Positions 1 to 14,113 of a stretch of DNA of 64,000 bases are shown piece by piece. Below the pieces are notes generated by a model. That model was given only the letters and a program-made list of their open reading frames with translations, was not told the DNA's origin and searched no databases. Source of the DNA: Ophthalmolycus amberensis (Eukaryota > Chordata > Actinopteri > Perciformes > Zoarcidae); contig JAFEUB010001128.1 in NCBI GenBank assembly GCA_024529925.1, forward strand, positions 1 to 64,000. The letters are read 5' to 3'. Positions within the stretch are counted from its first letter, which is position 1, and each line of letters opens with the position of its first letter. The translations under genes were made by a program, and so were the position numbers.

Positions 1-59
1 AATATAAACCCCTCAGGCTCATTCAAAAATGTGGGTTGTTGGTGGAGAGTTGCGGTCAG

Positions 60-237
60 TTGAGAGTTTGGATAGTTTGGATAGCGTTTATATAGTTTGG
101 AGAGTTTAGAGAGAGAGAGATAGTTTGGATAGCGTTTATATAGTTTGGAGAGTTTAGAGAGAGAGAGATAGTTTGGCTAGCGTTTATATAGTTTGGAGAG
201 TTTAGAGAGAGAGATAGTTTGGAGAGTTAGGAGAGTG
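60..237. repeat. Imperfect tandem repeat, about 50-bp units
   Basis: Roughly three to four copies of a unit containing 'gcgtttatatagtttggaga' followed by a GA-rich tract lie directly upstream of the hAT transposase start codon. Unit lengths differ through the number of GA dinucleotides. It probably forms the 5' untranslated or subterminal part of the neighbouring transposon. This is read directly from the sequence; any function is unknown. Confidence 0.75.
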
Positions 238-260
238 AGGAGAGAAGGATAGGTGATAAG

Positions 261-1304
261 ATGGAGCCAGCTAGGAAGAGGAGGATTTCCCCTGTGTGGG
301 AACACTTTGATTTGATAACTCCTAATAAGGTAAGCTAAATCTAACTCTATTTCAGACACATTAGGTTTGCTTATCAAGAACTGTATTTTTCACAGTTTCA
401 TATTTTATTCAAAGGTGAGGTGTTTATTGTGCTCCAAGGAGTTGGGGTACAATAACACCTCATCCATGCTAAGGCATTACCGTGCCTTGCATGAGAATAA
501 GGAGGAAACTGGAGCTTCACCCAGCCATTGTAAGTCATTACAATATTACAAATGCACCATCACAATTTTTCCCTGTTCACTTTTGTTTATTGTGCAAATA
601 AAGACAGGTAACAGACACTGTATTTATTCTCTTTTAACCAGCCACCAGAAAACAAGAGCTGGATGAAGCCCTCGTCTCCATGATAGTGAAGGACACACAG
701 CCCTTCAGTATTGTGGATGATGTTGGATTCAGGGCATTTGTGTCCAAACTGGATCCCGATTTAAAGTAATAGGATTTTTCAGCCAAACAAAAGCCACCGA
801 AGCAATAAAACGACTGACCTCCGAGTGTGCCACCATTATACGGTCAAAACAAAGCAGAGAGGAAATCCCCAGGCTTCCACCTCTCATGATGTCACAGGAG
901 GTAATCTATTATTTTACATTTTGAGATCAATTATTCCGATGACAACACTTAGTAACATGATCTGTGGTTTCCTCTTAGGTAGCAAACTGTGGCATCGTTT
1001 AGACACCAGGGTCATGGAGACACGGAAGACTCAAAATGTAACAGCAGATGCCACTGTGGAGGTCCAGCGCTACCTTTCCGAGCCAAATATAAGCAGGCTG
1101 GAAAACCCTCTGGAGTACTGGGAGAGGCAAAAATTCCTGTATGAAAATTTATATAGACTTGCTCTTGCATTTTTGTGCACGCCAGCATCTTCTGTACCCT
1201 GTGAAAGGGTGTTTTCAAAGGCCGGAGAGGTTGTGTCAAAAAAAAGGAATCGTTTAAAACCAAAAACTGTTGAGAAACTGTTATTTCTGAATAAAAATGA
1301 ATAA
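261..1304 (+). pseudogene. hAT-family transposase relic with BED zinc finger, internally deleted
   Basis: The 5' half is a spliced reading frame: exon 1 at 261-329 (starts MEPARKRR, ends at a GT donor), exon 2 at 415-529 and exon 3 from 642 to a stop at 767-769. Exon 2 encodes a BED-type finger, with Cys-x2-Cys in 'VRCLLCSKE' and a downstream His pair in 'LRHYRALHE'. Exon 3 includes 'MIVKDTQPFSIVDD', a stretch typical of ZBED/hAT transposases. The 3' part (about 1,000-1,304) encodes the hAT C-terminal dimerisation region, with 'NPLEYWERQ', 'ASSVPCERVFS' and 'NRLKPKTVEKLLFL'. Most of the central catalytic domain is missing between about 770 and 980, and the frames do not join. It is therefore a dead or non-autonomous copy. 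Family assignment rests on motif recognition. Exact transposon ends were not found. Confidence 0.85.
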
Positions 1305-1344
1305 AATGTCCCCTGTCCTGTACATCACTGTCCAAGTTACACAA

Positions 1345-2149
1345 GCATATTCACTGTCCTCTGCCTGCTTAAGCCCATGCCATTTTCCTAAAGTGACATA
1401 ATAACATTATTACACAACCTGCCATATCATATGATACTACCATTTTGGGAAAATGTACACACAGAATACATTCAAAAAATATTTTATTATGCACATATGT
1501 GATAATTTATGTACAGAAATTATTTGGTCATACATTTTTGTAATTCATAGTCATTCCCAACAGCCATAACAGACACAAAAATTCAATGCATCACATTATG
1601 TGGTTCAGATACAGCTGCCTGTGATTATACACTTGGCCAGTAGGTGGTTTCGTGTGCACATGAAGCTTCGAGAAATGAACCCTTTCTCGAACCAATTGGC
1701 TGAAGTGGTTCGATGCCTCATGAGGCTTCATCTCGCCATCACTATCTGACACCATGTAGTGTTATGTGTAGAATGAAGTTAGGAGACCGTAATATCTTTG
1801 GCTAACTTTATTAGCTCAACATTAGCATAACACCGAGACTGTTGACTGACTGGATTCGTACAACTCCAAGTGCGGACTGCGGACTGTACACGCCCACGTC
1901 TGACATCACACACACCTGATCACTCCGCTCTGCATGTCGATAAAGTAGTACCATTACATTACAGGATCAAAACACCGCGGCTTTGAGAGCACTTGTTTGC
2001 AATTGCGCATTAACGTGATTAACCAATGATTTAACTTGCAAGCTAGGACCACTGATTCACCAAACCTGCTTGCTTGCAGTCTGTGTTCCACCACAGTCCC
2101 CGACGCTGGCTCTCATGATTCATTTTGTTTCTAAAGATAGATTTGGTTT
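1345..2149. other. Non-coding, probable 3' part of the hAT element and flank
   Basis: No gene is recognisable. The stretch around 1,655-1,740 contains inversely related segments ('tgaagcttcg', 'gaagtggttcga', 'tgaggcttca') of the kind seen in hAT subterminal regions, so the transposon's right end may lie near 1,740. The rest holds nothing I can assign. Confidence 0.4.
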
Positions 2150-2334
2150 TGTAGCGAGTAACGAAGGTTTCAGGGGAAATGTATCGGAGTAAAAGTATCA
2201 GTTTTCTTTGCAAAATGTAGTGAAGTAAAAGTAAAGTCAACAGAAATATAAGTAGTAAAGTAAAGTACAGATATCCAAAAAAACTACTTAAGTACAGTAA
2301 CGAAGTATTTCTACTTCGTTACTATACACCACTG
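2150..2334. mobile_element. hAT-like MITE (short non-autonomous element)
   Basis: Read on the minus strand the element begins 'cagtggtgtatagtaacg' and continues with repeated 'tacttaagta' / 'tttacttttac' motifs. This is the pattern of a very common fish non-autonomous element that starts CAGTGGTGTA. The right end at 2,334 is clear. The left end is an estimate. No coding capacity. Confidence 0.6.
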
Positions 2335-3873
2335 AAAATGAATGTGTATGTAATATGAATTGAAATACAGATGACCGTCTCTTTGGAACAACCTACTTCC
2401 ATCACTGCAAGCAGCATTCATCGTTATTCAACATCTGGAAAGGACTTTAACTAGCAGAGATTATATAAGACGTCATGGACTTCATAGTAATGCATCTCCA
2501 GCGGAAAACATACATTTCTATATAAATTGTACATTTCTATTGATGTTTGATGTACTGCTCATATCATTATTAGTCTTGAAAGTGTGATGAATTATGAAGT
2601 TTTGAGGTTGTTATGAGGTTTCTATCTCACAGCAAGGGGCCCTGTCCTTGTGTCCTGACTCAGTGTAACTGATAGGACACAAAATGAAAGTTAATGTTGG
2701 AAGCTATAGGTTCTCCCAGGGCTCAACAGTAAGGGTTGCCACCTCGGTGTTGTGGCTCACGGTGGAGGATTTGGAAGGCCTGTGCGTCCTGTGAGCACAG
2801 ACTGAGGGAGGCAGGAGGGAAACGTCAGGCAATCGACCTCAGCGACGCTGACTCGTCTGTGCCTCCAATGACAACACACACCCAAACACACGTTCACCTG
2901 CAGCAGCCAGGATGTATTACTGAACCAACACTGCCCTCCAGTGGAATTCTAAAATATATATATATTTAAAATTCTATTAAAAAAATGGATTGAGTTCAAG
3001 GCAGGGCATGGATTATTTGACCAATTCTTCATGAGAACAGACTTATTAAACCAATTGGAAGGAACTCTGTTTCATCCACAAAGCCTCAGACATAACATTG
3101 ACCACATCAATAAAGATCATCCTATCCCTCAAGCACTGAACATTCACCAGGCATCTCCTCCCTCACCCAACAGAAATACCACCTTAGCCACTGTGAGCCT
3201 TTTTCTGTTTAAAGCATCATAGGACTGGTATTTTTTCATCTGTGTGTGTGATGGAAGCCGCATATTTCTCTGTGAGCGTCACGCCAACGAAGCCATAAAG
3301 TAATGGTGGAAATCTAAAACGTTACGTTCACTCTATATGATTTACATAAACAACAAATGGAAAGACTGAACGCTTGTCCGCAATGAGTCACTTCTGGAGC
3401 AGACTGCATCATGGGAGAGTTTGTGCGGGCAGCAGAGCAGCTTTGTGTTTTGCTGTAACGCACGACTGTGTGTCGACAATATTAAAGTGGATGCATAATG
3501 TGAATATTACTAACCGCCAAACACACACACACACAGTCACACCACGCACGAGTGCAGGATGCAGCGACACACAAACACGCAGAATCCACACACATGGCGG
3601 TACACCCACCAATCCACACACACAAGTCGAGTGCGAAACCACTTATACACAAACACACACACACACACACAGGAGGACTCGCTCGCCTTTAACCACAGTC
3701 ATACACACACGCACACTCCTGCAGCGCATACCTCCCCACTACTGGTCCAGACCCAGACACCGCATGCCAGTGCACCTCGCTCCCTGAGCCGCAGGCCGCA
3801 GGAGTAGAAGAAGAAACAGATGGGCACCAGCTGCTTGGATGGGAGCCTCGGGTACACAGCTACTGTATTGCAA

Positions 3874-3904
<31 letters not shown>

Positions 3905-6900
3905 ACACACACACGCATGCATGCATGCATGAGCACGAACTCATTCAAGTTGTTTGAATGGGCCCCTGCCTATGCTGCTTCTAGTGTTTACTCACGCAGT
4001 ATTTACAGGTGATGCATTGTTGGTGCTCTGTTAAACAAGCGAAGATGTGAGGTCATCGACTACTATTACCATACAGACTTACTGATGTTCAAATGCCACA
4101 CACGGGATGTACGGTGCAGTCTGTAAGTGTTTGGACAGTGACGTTATTTTAGCTTGAAGCAAGCTGACTTTGTTTAGGGCAAGAGAAAGAGGAAGATAGA
4201 AGATATATACTTATGAATATATTTAAAAATAAGTACGTGCAAGTTACAAAGGCAAGAAAATTCCAAAGGAAACAAATGGGTTGTAAGATGTGCACTGATG
4301 TGGCAGACTAGCATATTGCATTTGGAATGAAAGAGTAACTATGAGGTTAAAGTGCTGACGTTGGATATATTCACGTCCATATTAAAGACAGCGTAGGAAT
4401 GGTACAAGGCAACCAAGAGTTTTTTAAGCCAAAATGTCAAGTGTTTCACTTCCTGAAGAACAGACAAGTCCCTGCTGCACTCCAGGCCTGGCAAGGGGAC
4501 ATACCAAGTTTCTGCTAATGTCAGTGGTTCACAGACTTCAGTCAAAGGATTTGCAATCAAATATTAAAGCTGCACCAATCAATAGAGATGTATCACCGGA
4601 CTCTGCAGGTTTCCCTCAGTTGTATGGAGAGTTTTGGCGTCTTTCAGCTCATTGTTTTGGTTTAACGGTGCACAACTACACCGTTTAGGTTCACTCTTGC
4701 TGCTCTCATCAGCGTAGTTTCCAGCAGCAGCTGTTTTCAGCAAGATACTCAGGTGAACTCACTGTGCACGACCTGTCAAGAACCAAACAGCGGCAGTTAG
4801 CTGGTGAATGAACATAGTGGAGCATTTAGCAGCTAAAGAGACCAACAGACCAAAACAGAGGTAAAAGGAGTGTGAATATTGGACTTACCGGTATTCGTAA
4901 GTTGGAGAGAAACACATGAATGTTGATGTTGCTTCACAACTGCTGGACCCAAAGTCAGTGGAACAAGTGAACAAAAAAAAAGAAAAACTTTCAATAAGAT
5001 GACTTCAATTGTTCATGTTAACCGTCAAAATTATTAATGGACAACTAAAAGTGGGGCTACAAATCCCCATATAATGAATTTGATGTAAACACACTGAAAC
5101 AGATTTTTTTGTTTTTAAATATACTTAATTGCAATGATTCTTTCATCGTCTTTCAGGCAATTGTTCACTTGCATTTTTATACTTTATTACTTTAATAAAT
5201 AACAGAAAACAATTAAGAGACACAAAACAAAACTAAACAAAACTAAACAAAACTAAACAAACACAAAATGATAAAAAAAATAATACAGAATAGAATTTAA
5301 AAAAGAAAAATCACAATCTTAATCATGGGCTCAAGGCAACAGAGGCCACACCACTAAAAAGTGTCACTCTACTACTACCTACAGATTTGACTGTTTAAGA
5401 TATTGGTGTAAGACAGCAGGTGTATGTTGAAATAGTATAGCTTCTGAACAACACATGTAGGGAGTTACAGTATATAAAACTGAAAAAAAGGATGTGAAAT
5501 GAATTCAACTTTAGATGTTTGTTTTTCTCAACAACTGTGACCACTGTTCCCTAAATGGAGTTCAAGTTAACTGTCCACAATGAGGGCAGTGGATGCCGTT
5601 GATCCCTCCGGATTCTCTCTCTCTTCCTTTGTGTTTCCTCCCTGAACCCAGCAATGTCTGCACCGACCTCAGCTATCAACTTTCTTCCTATGAGTCAGCC
5701 GAGGTGGTGACTCCTTCAGCTCATTACAACATGACTTATTGAAACCAAAAACTCTCCCTCCCGAAATGCACGTTTCCTCTGCCTGACGCCATTAGTTACA
5801 GCCAGCGGTTGTTCCCTCTTATTACACTCACTTTGAACCCAATCTGTCTCATTAAAGAAAGAAATCCAGCATTGTGTGTGTGAAGTGCAGTACGAGTCAG
5901 GCTTTGAGGGCCCTCTGTGACATTCCTGCCACGACAAAACGTGACATTAAACATCACAGGCCGCCATGTGCACGGCTTACCCGGGCGTCCCGGAGCAACG
6001 CTCGCCCCTGTACCGGCCATTGAACGGTGCAGGAAAGTCATGACAAATGGAAATGGCAGTACGTGTTTGGTTGACCGCGTGCCGTCCTGTGATTTCCAGC
6101 TTCAGCGCTGATGTGGTCTGGCCCGTGTGGGTTTAGAGGGCAGAACGGAGCAACAGCAGGCTGGTTCGGCATCTTTTTTTCTTTCCCCCCTCTCGAAGCC
6201 AACAGGATGTCTTTAATGAACCACAGTGTGTTTGAACTGTCGCATCTCACCATACAAGCAGTCCAGGCCTCAACATGAAAAGGAAGACGCAGTGAAATAA
6301 GAAACATGCAAGACAAAAAAAAAAAACATCAACCTGAAGATGTGGGCTAATCCAAGCAAACTCTGAAACAAAAGCCACAAATCAAATGTTGGCCATAATA
6401 GAGGGGAACCTCTTTTTGGGGTAACGTATTGTGGAGGTTTCAAGTGACTTGGGGCAGCCCATGCTCTTGTTGTGTCCAAGCAAGTGCTCTGTTAGTTCCC
6501 AGCCCGCAAACGTCTTCATGGCGGATTTGAATGCGACCTCAGAATCAGATCGCAGCCGATGTTTTCAGTGGAGACTGTAGTTGCTTGTTGATTTATTTAT
6601 TTTTTGGTCGGGAAACACTGTTTGTTTACCACAGGTTTCACTGTACTGGGGTTGACCCTGCTCCCTTGGTTGCCGTCGAGTGGCTTTACCTGCTCCGTCC
6701 ACAAGATGGGGTCGCTGGCGCGTCGTATGGTCCGAGCTGAGGCACCAGCTATTGTTGCAGCAAACAAAAGAGGAAAACAGGCCTTGCGTCATTATCACGA
6801 TATCTGCAAACTGCGGTGATGGTTCGGTAACCGTGAGTGTTGATGTGCTGCATATTGTTTCAATTACTCCAAACTGTTGTTGCAGACCATACCATAGGAA

Positions 6901-8139
6901 AAAAATAAAAAACAAATGCTCAAAATACTCCATGTTTGATCTTGTGGGCTCTTGTGAAACTGGAAATGAATGGTGATTAACTATAATGATGATCATCATG
7001 GTGAAAGGTTCTGTGCCACAGGTTGTTTGACTGTGTGAGCCGGTCAGGGAAGAGTAGGCCCTAAAAAGGAAAGCCCCTAAAAACGATTACAGCTTGTGAA
7101 TATTGCACGTGGACCTGAAGAGTCATATTGTATCAGATGAAACAAGAAGATGAAGATGATTTACACGTCAGCAAATAAACTTGTATCATATTGAATAAAA
7201 TAAAAAAAGACAATAGCTCAGACACAAATTACGTGTGACAACGCTGTTTTCCACGTGCATGGCAATTGGAAATGAACTGCTTGGGTCAAGCGCAGTTTTA
7301 TTTGTGTGCGTGCGTGTGGTGTTGTAGTGGCAGGCTTTGTAGTGTTGATTGAGGAAAAAAAAGGGGATATGGCTATGATTAAAGTAGGCACTAAAGCAAA
7401 GGTGGTAATTGGGATCATAAACACTCACTTTTCCATTTACCCCTCTAATGAAGCGTTCCTGTTTATTCTGAGCGGCCGATTCATCAGAAAAACAGCATCC
7501 ACTCTGAGCGAGTCTGAGCGAAGAGTCATGAATGAGGTCAACAAATCCAGAGTGTACAGGACGCAGCATAAACAGGCTTACTGCACCTGTACAGCAGCAT
7601 CGGACGCAGTGGTTTTTTCGAGAGCTGATGCTACACCAATGTGCTGAGGCTGCTGCTATATCGGATATAAAAGGCCAGTTAGAACATTTTGTATGTGGAA
7701 CAATTTATACGGTAATAATCACCAAGTTTCCATCCATATTTAGCATAAACATTCCGGAAAGGCAAATGAGAATAAATTCAAGTTTTCATCCACTGGTCTT
7801 ACGCGAGGAGTCGAGCACATCAAGATAAACAAGCTGTGAGCTGATTCTCCAGTCTGGTGAACACAAAGAGATGACCCATCAAACCTAAAATTATGAAAAT
7901 AATTTTGAAAACGTGATGCAAGTGTGGCATTTATGTTCCATGCATTCTTTTGAGGAAAGTCTCCCCACAGGTCCACACAGATGTGATTTTTTTGTCTACC
8001 ACAGTGGAGCAGAATCTTGAGTGGAATTTTCTACCTCAGCCAAGTGTAAAAAAATAATGTTTTGTTTTGACTTATTTTACGAGTTTCCGCTCCCTTTTTA
8101 TAAAAATAAGAATCTAAAGTGTGCATTGAACAGGTGCCT
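2335..8139. other. Gene-poor interval with microsatellites and scattered repeats
   Basis: No convincing gene was found on either strand; open frames are short and many come from CA repeats. Contents include CA-rich sequence around 3,520-3,670, a C17 run followed by (AC)12 and a GCAT run at 3,874-3,930, and a short array of 'aactaaacaa' units at about 5,228-5,265. The stretch 4,560-4,790 ('attaaagctgcaccaatcaa' onwards) resembles a dispersed fish repeat, from memory only. Nothing else could be assigned. Confidence 0.5.
3874..3930. repeat. Poly-C, (AC)n and (GCAT)n compound microsatellite
   Basis: A run of 17 C residues is followed directly by twelve AC units and then GCAT tetranucleotides. 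It is a simple repeat prone to slippage and assembly error. Confidence 0.95.
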
Positions 8140-8340
8140 TGAAACACACTTATAGGTGCAGTGCTTACAATTTGGCGGCATCTACTGGTGAGGTTGCAGA
8201 TTGCAACCAACTGAAGCTTCTACTGTGTGCCAAACTAAACTCGAAAAAGTGAACGGCCCTATCTAGAGCCAGTGTTTGGTTTGTCCCTTCTCGGCTACCA
8301 TAGAAACATGTTTAATGCTTTCTATTAAAGAATGTGAGCT
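8140..8340. repeat. Probable dispersed teleost repeat
   Basis: The segment containing 'gcggcatctactggtgaggt' and 'ccttctcggctaccatagaa' matches a repeat I recall from many fish transcripts and genomes. It is non-coding. Boundaries are approximate and the family name is not known to me. Confidence 0.4.
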
Positions 8341-8950
8341 TGTTAGTGACAAAAGTCTCGGCAGGGACACAAAATCCACGGCCCTCATGGATTAAGGCGG
8401 GAACAGATCTTGACAATGTGCCAGACTCACAAACCTGTGTGAACTGAACCACCTGTTTGAGCTCTGTTCAGTCATGCTCTCAGCTTGGTGTCGCTCTGAC
8501 TCAGAACTGCATCAGTTGCTTGGAGCCCGGCATATACCTGCCGGGACCTCACTGTCTTCAATGATAACTGAAGCCCTATTGCCAGCACTGAGTGGTATTT
8601 GTGGTGCTCTTTTGTTCAGCCATGGTGAGAATCACTGCTTACCCGAAACATAAAACACATCTCTCATAGAAAAGCCCCGTCAGCGTGGAACAGCAGTGGG
8701 CAGAACAGCAAATACAAAATTGGTGAAGGTCGAAACACCGTTGTAGGCCCTGGCAATAGAAACAGGCTTTTAATCACAGGGAAATATTGAGGATAGTTAC
8801 TTTCTGGCAGGGTGAGGTCGGATTTAATCGCAGGTTTTACAGATTGCCACCTCTGAAGCCGTTAAACAAAATAGAACATACTCAAACAAGTTATATAGAA
8901 TCTATATAAAAAAGACTATATCTGCTAACTGATGTATTGGCTTCAGCCAA

Positions 8951-8981
<31 letters not shown>

Positions 8982-11900
8982 CACAGCCGTGCAAGAAGAT
9001 GTAGCGTCTTTGGGAAACTGTCAACTTTTTAAACATGATCGACTTTCTGGACTTTGAATTCCGCTCTCCCAGTACAAGGAACGTTCATTTATCGTAATCC
9101 TTTGAAGAGGGGGGACCTGGAGGAAGCTCGCCCAGTCGGTGTGTTCCCGTCGCCTCTCCAAGTCCAAATGCCGTGTGGCATGTTTGACATAGTGAAGGAA
9201 AGGAATAACGCAGGTTGTCAGGTCGGAAAGAGCCGGGCTACGAGGCCACGGCAATCAGGAAAACTTGGGTCCGGCGCTAGGCACGACTTCAATAAAATAC
9301 CTCCAGTCCTGCTTTTAAAAGCATTAGTCCAGGGCAAATTAAAAAGTAGAGTGCAATTAAAAGAAATCACCGTGTAAATGTTAGCATGTGGAAGTTTTTC
9401 TTTTCCTTCCCCCCCCCCTCCCCCTCCCCCTCCCCTTCCTCCTATCTGAACAAAGAATGCCCCAGAGGCAGAGCTGCGCAGCTGCTGAATATTACTACAC
9501 CCATGTGTTTTGAATAAGACCCCATTATAATCAAAATCATAAAAAAGGTAATGTGGCTCTCTTAAACATTTAAATTTAAGTTAACCAATGTAGAGTTCAA
9601 GCCTTTGTGAGCATTTATATATTTTTCTGTCGTAATTGAATCTCGGGAAGAAAGAGATTAAGCGACCATCAAAGAAGCAATTATTTGTAACAAATGTATT
9701 GCTCTGTTGGACGTATTTAAATAAATGGTACATGTGATTACAAGTTTGATTTCTGCAAACATTTGGTGTTTGTTCTTTGGACCAGATGATGCATCCTGGG
9801 AAATGCCCCTGTTACGAAAGAGTTTACAGAGCATATTGACTGAAACACTGTCGCTTCCAAAGAACTCATAGGTTACTATCAGCAACTTAAAATGAGTCAC
9901 CGAGAGGTTTATTGTGGATAACAAACAAACTTTGGTTCTGGATAGTCATTAGTCGAACAATGACAATATTAGTGTGAATAGAGTGTAAAATAGCGTTCAA
10001 CAAAAAATAAGGCTCCCTCTCTCACCCCCTCTCCCTCCATTCCTCCCACTAGACTAACGTTACTGAACAGCTGATATCCCCAACACCACGTGACTCAACA
10101 AACGGAAGTGACAAAAAAGGGTATACAAAGATGGCACAGGCCATACCTGGCTCCTACACTCAACACTACAAGGGCTCTGCAGCCGCACGATGCTCACAAT
10201 CTCTGTTGTTGACCAGATATTACTAAAAGACTTGAGGCGGTGACCTTTGACACTTAGAACCCTCTTGGAGACAAAAAAAAAGAAAGAATATAGAGAAAAA
10301 AGTGAGAAAAACACAACTTACTTAGACAACCTGCAGTAGTCAGAGGAGCTCATGCAAATTGAGTTTGAAGTGAATTTGTTTTCAAGGGAACCGGAGGAGA
10401 GCATTGCGGATACATTCTGTGGGGCCCTCTGGTCTGCAGAAGTCTGCTATGCTCAACCCTTTAGTTAAAAGTCACTGAGGGTGTCGCCTCACACCAGGAC
10501 AGATGAGTTTCCATGGGAGGAACGAAGACGTCTGGCCAAATCCACTTTTCCCCCTCATTAAAATGGATATTTCCGAGCTGTCAGAGGGTGAAGTCTGGGT
10601 TTTTCGGAGAGTCTTGCTGACAGTGGGCTTCCTTTCGCCATAAGGTTCAATATCTCCTGCCCACCCCCCCTCCCCCACTGCGCGGTATAGCGGGTTCCCT
10701 ATGGGTCCCAAGCCAGTGCAGCTCTGGCAAGCTGTTCACTTTTCACGTTAGCGGCGCACACTAATTTACTGAGACTCTACACTGTGTTGGGTCGGCGGTG
10801 CATTTCCCACGTTCCAGCTGAGAAAATATATCATTAGTCCCTCATCGTGTAATGCTTGCCACGTTACGTTATAAAAGCTGGGTGTAAAGCGACATGGGTA
10901 AAACAGGAGCGATTTCCAGCGCGCCTCGTTTTTTTTTTAACCGCCCACTCGGAATAAGCGGTGGGCATTGAGAATTGGGGACAAGATTCAGTGTTGGAAA
11001 GGCCATTTTTGCTTACTAAATACTCCTGGGTGGCTGGAAGACTAAGCATTTCCATGGTGAATGTCTCCAATAACGTGTTACAGCCATACGAGTGCGAGTC
11101 TTTACGAGCCTGCCTTGAAAGTTATATGGATTAATTAACTTTCCAGGCAAATCAAGATTCCATGCTAATTGCAGTCTAGGTACGTTTAATGAGATCTACA
11201 CAGAAGATGGGACCTGCACAAATAAGCCCCCTCCCCCCTTGTTTACTCTCCGGCATAATGCTCGATAAAAGATTTTAAAAAAAGAAGCTTGTTTACGGCT
11301 CCGGGTCGAAGCCTGAGGCAGATCTGTCACTGAGTGAGCGACCTATACGTGTTGCTCTGTCATTACACACCAAGAGCGAGCGAAGACCCTTTTTTCGGCA
11401 CGAGACTACAGCTCTCCGGGTTCTTCACTTCACAAACATTTTTACAGGCGTGACAGGCTGCGACCGAGCGGGCCGCAACAGACAGCTCTGTCACCTCAAG
11501 ACAGCCGCCCCGCGTGGCCACACGAGACGGCTAAATATACCGCCTCCCAGGGAGCCCAGCAAAAAAAAAAAAAAAAGAGAGCGTAGAGTCTGACTGGCTA
11601 TCTTGTGGCTGAATTAACGAACACGGGACACAGGCGCAGCTAATTAAAGGCCGGTGGAAACTCTTTGACTGGATGCTTTGTAGGCTTTTTTTCCCCACAT
11701 GGCGACCACAATGCAAATGGCCTCTCATATCACTCATCGATGCCATATTGCACAGTCCACCCCCCCCTCACACACACACACTTCACATGTTTACTCCCTG
11801 TTTAGCATTTTACTCGGTGCTCGTATCGGGATTACTTAGAGACCAGCTTCTACACCTCCGTCCCTCTTCTTCCCTAATCACAAGTGCACAGGCCATTCAT

Positions 11901-13644
11901 GTGGCAGCAATTTTAATGCCGGCCGACACCCAGTGGTGAATGTGCCTGACCCCCTCTCTGCCCCCTCTGGCCCCCACGCCATCCCCTCCACCGACACCCT
12001 TTGGAAAGCCACACCTATCGCAGGATCCCTTCAGGGCCCTCACTGGCGGCCCCAGCCCGTTAAAGCCGGGCTGTCAGGGTTGTGTGAGTGTGTGTGTGTG
12101 TGAGTCTGCATCTATGTGTTGGAGGTATTACAGGCACCAGGACGCTGTTCTGGGCATGTATGTGACTTCAGCAATGAGCACGGCAGTCTACTGTGCTGCA
12201 TTAAAACACATATAAGAGTTTCAGGAGCTCTGTAATCTTACCGAAACAGCCTCACTGCGCCGATTTAATGAAAGTCATAAGCATCCATGTTACTTAATTA
12301 AAAACAGTGGGCCTTTGCAGTGGTATCTGCTATTTATATCTTTTATCAGGATTCGTGGAAAGGGATAAAACAGAGCTTAAATGAAAGCAAAATCCATTGA
12401 TGGATTTATTACGTCCTCATATTTGGAAATAAAGCAGCTTAATAATTTTATTTTTTATTTTTTTGCATCCACAGTGGCTGAACAGGGCTTTTGTTAGTGC
12501 AAGGGCTCCCGTTAAGTTGTTTCATTGCCACAGCAACAGCAGTGCCCTTTGACTCTGTGCCGCTTACAAGCTCTCACAATAAAAACCCATGCCCGCCGTA
12601 ATAAGCCCCGCTTTGTTTCCAATACATCGAAGTGAAAACATTTATTGGACTAATTACAATGGTCTCCCATTGGATTTTCATCCTGTGTTACACATGCTTT
12701 GGCAGCGTTCCCAGTATTGTGTCAGAGCATTCTCACTGGTTCTGGCTGTGGTGCTAACCGCCATGCTTGGAGAGGCAAGGAAGGAGGGGAGAGAGCAACA
12801 ATGGAAGCAAGCAAGGTCTAGTGGATTAGCACAGTGGCTGTTGTGTGCTTCTGATGGTCGGAGGGCCGTAATCAGTACTCATCTTTATTTTCACACAGAA
12901 ATGCAGTAGATGAAGTAGCGGCACTGTTTCTGCCATGGTATGGTCTTTGAGGGAGGATGTAAAGATCCATGGCACCGGAACAGTTTGATAACCTGTGGTA
13001 CCCGAGTGTGGTGAGAGAGAGAGAGGTGCGTGCAAGGATGTGGCTTGATGTGGTGGGTTTGGCATTAATTAGGCTGTCAAGTTGAGCTAATTCCTACGAA
13101 CAGAAATGCGGAGGGAAACGGGGGCGAGAACTGGACAGAGACCCAAACAGGATGATGTTGAGACGTAGACGGACTGGGTAAATGCCCCAGACCAGGGCGG
13201 ATAGGTACAGTATACAGTATTGATTGGGTCAACATCAGCTTTATTTATAGAGCCAGGGTAAGATAAGAGACACATATTAAGGAAGATGCAGACCAAAACA
13301 AGTAAGCTTGGAAAATCCAGGCCTATACACTGCCAATATTGTTCAAGTTTTGTTTTCTTAAAACATTGTAAATGTAACTAGGGTTTTTTGACATCGATGA
13401 CTAAAAAAAGATTTATACTTTCTTGTTGAAAGACATTTAGTCCAACAAATTGGTAAACAGGGAAGACAGATCGCAGATTAAACTCAAGCTTTATATTTGA
13501 TTAGTTTTCTGATTCACAGTCTGGTTTAAATAAATGTTCATTGTAGACTAAACAACAAAAGGACCACAAACAACTTTCCTAATTTATTAGAAAGATTTGT
13601 CTTTTCATGATCTGATATTTCCCTCAAATACTTTTATTATGGAT

Positions 13645-13701
<57 letters not shown>

Positions 13702-14113
13702 TGAGCTGGAGAGACAAAACACTTTTTCCATCATGTATCATCATTTCATTCAGTCAGGTGAGGCTGATCATTCCTGAGTGTTTGATAAGTTTTATCATTT
13801 CAATTTAATCCTGAAACATGGAGCCTAATACATTTATTCCAGTATTCAAGAGAAGCCATAATCATATTTTGGGTTAATTAATAATGACGTCACAATCTGA
13901 ATAAAAAAAACGTACAAACGCATTCTGCCATAGAAATCGATCCTGGCTTCTAAACAGAACACATTTGAGGTAACAGACTACAGAGAGAAAACACCTCTAC
14001 AGTGGTGATTACTGTGTGTCTTTATTAGTTATTAGTATTATTAGTTACTATTATTAAGTACAGTGATCATGTGAATAGACAGAAACTTATCAAAAGTCTC
14101 TCCAGCTGTTAAA
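8341..14113. other. Gene-poor interval, no gene recognised
   Basis: No coding exon could be supported. Simple repeats include (AC)n at about 8,951-8,982, a CT-rich tract at 9,410-9,440 and (AT)n at 13,648-13,695. The stretches 11,090-11,300 and 12,230-12,600 are AT-rich with homeodomain-like TAAT cores and no repeat character, which is how conserved non-coding elements look. This is an impression only and needs cross-species alignment. Confidence 0.4.
13648..13695. repeat. (AT)n microsatellite
   Basis: About 24 uninterrupted AT dinucleotides. Confidence 0.95.

Noticed and set aside
3374..3948. Overlapping frames rich in His/Thr or Val/Cys
   Set aside because: Translations of CA/GT microsatellites.
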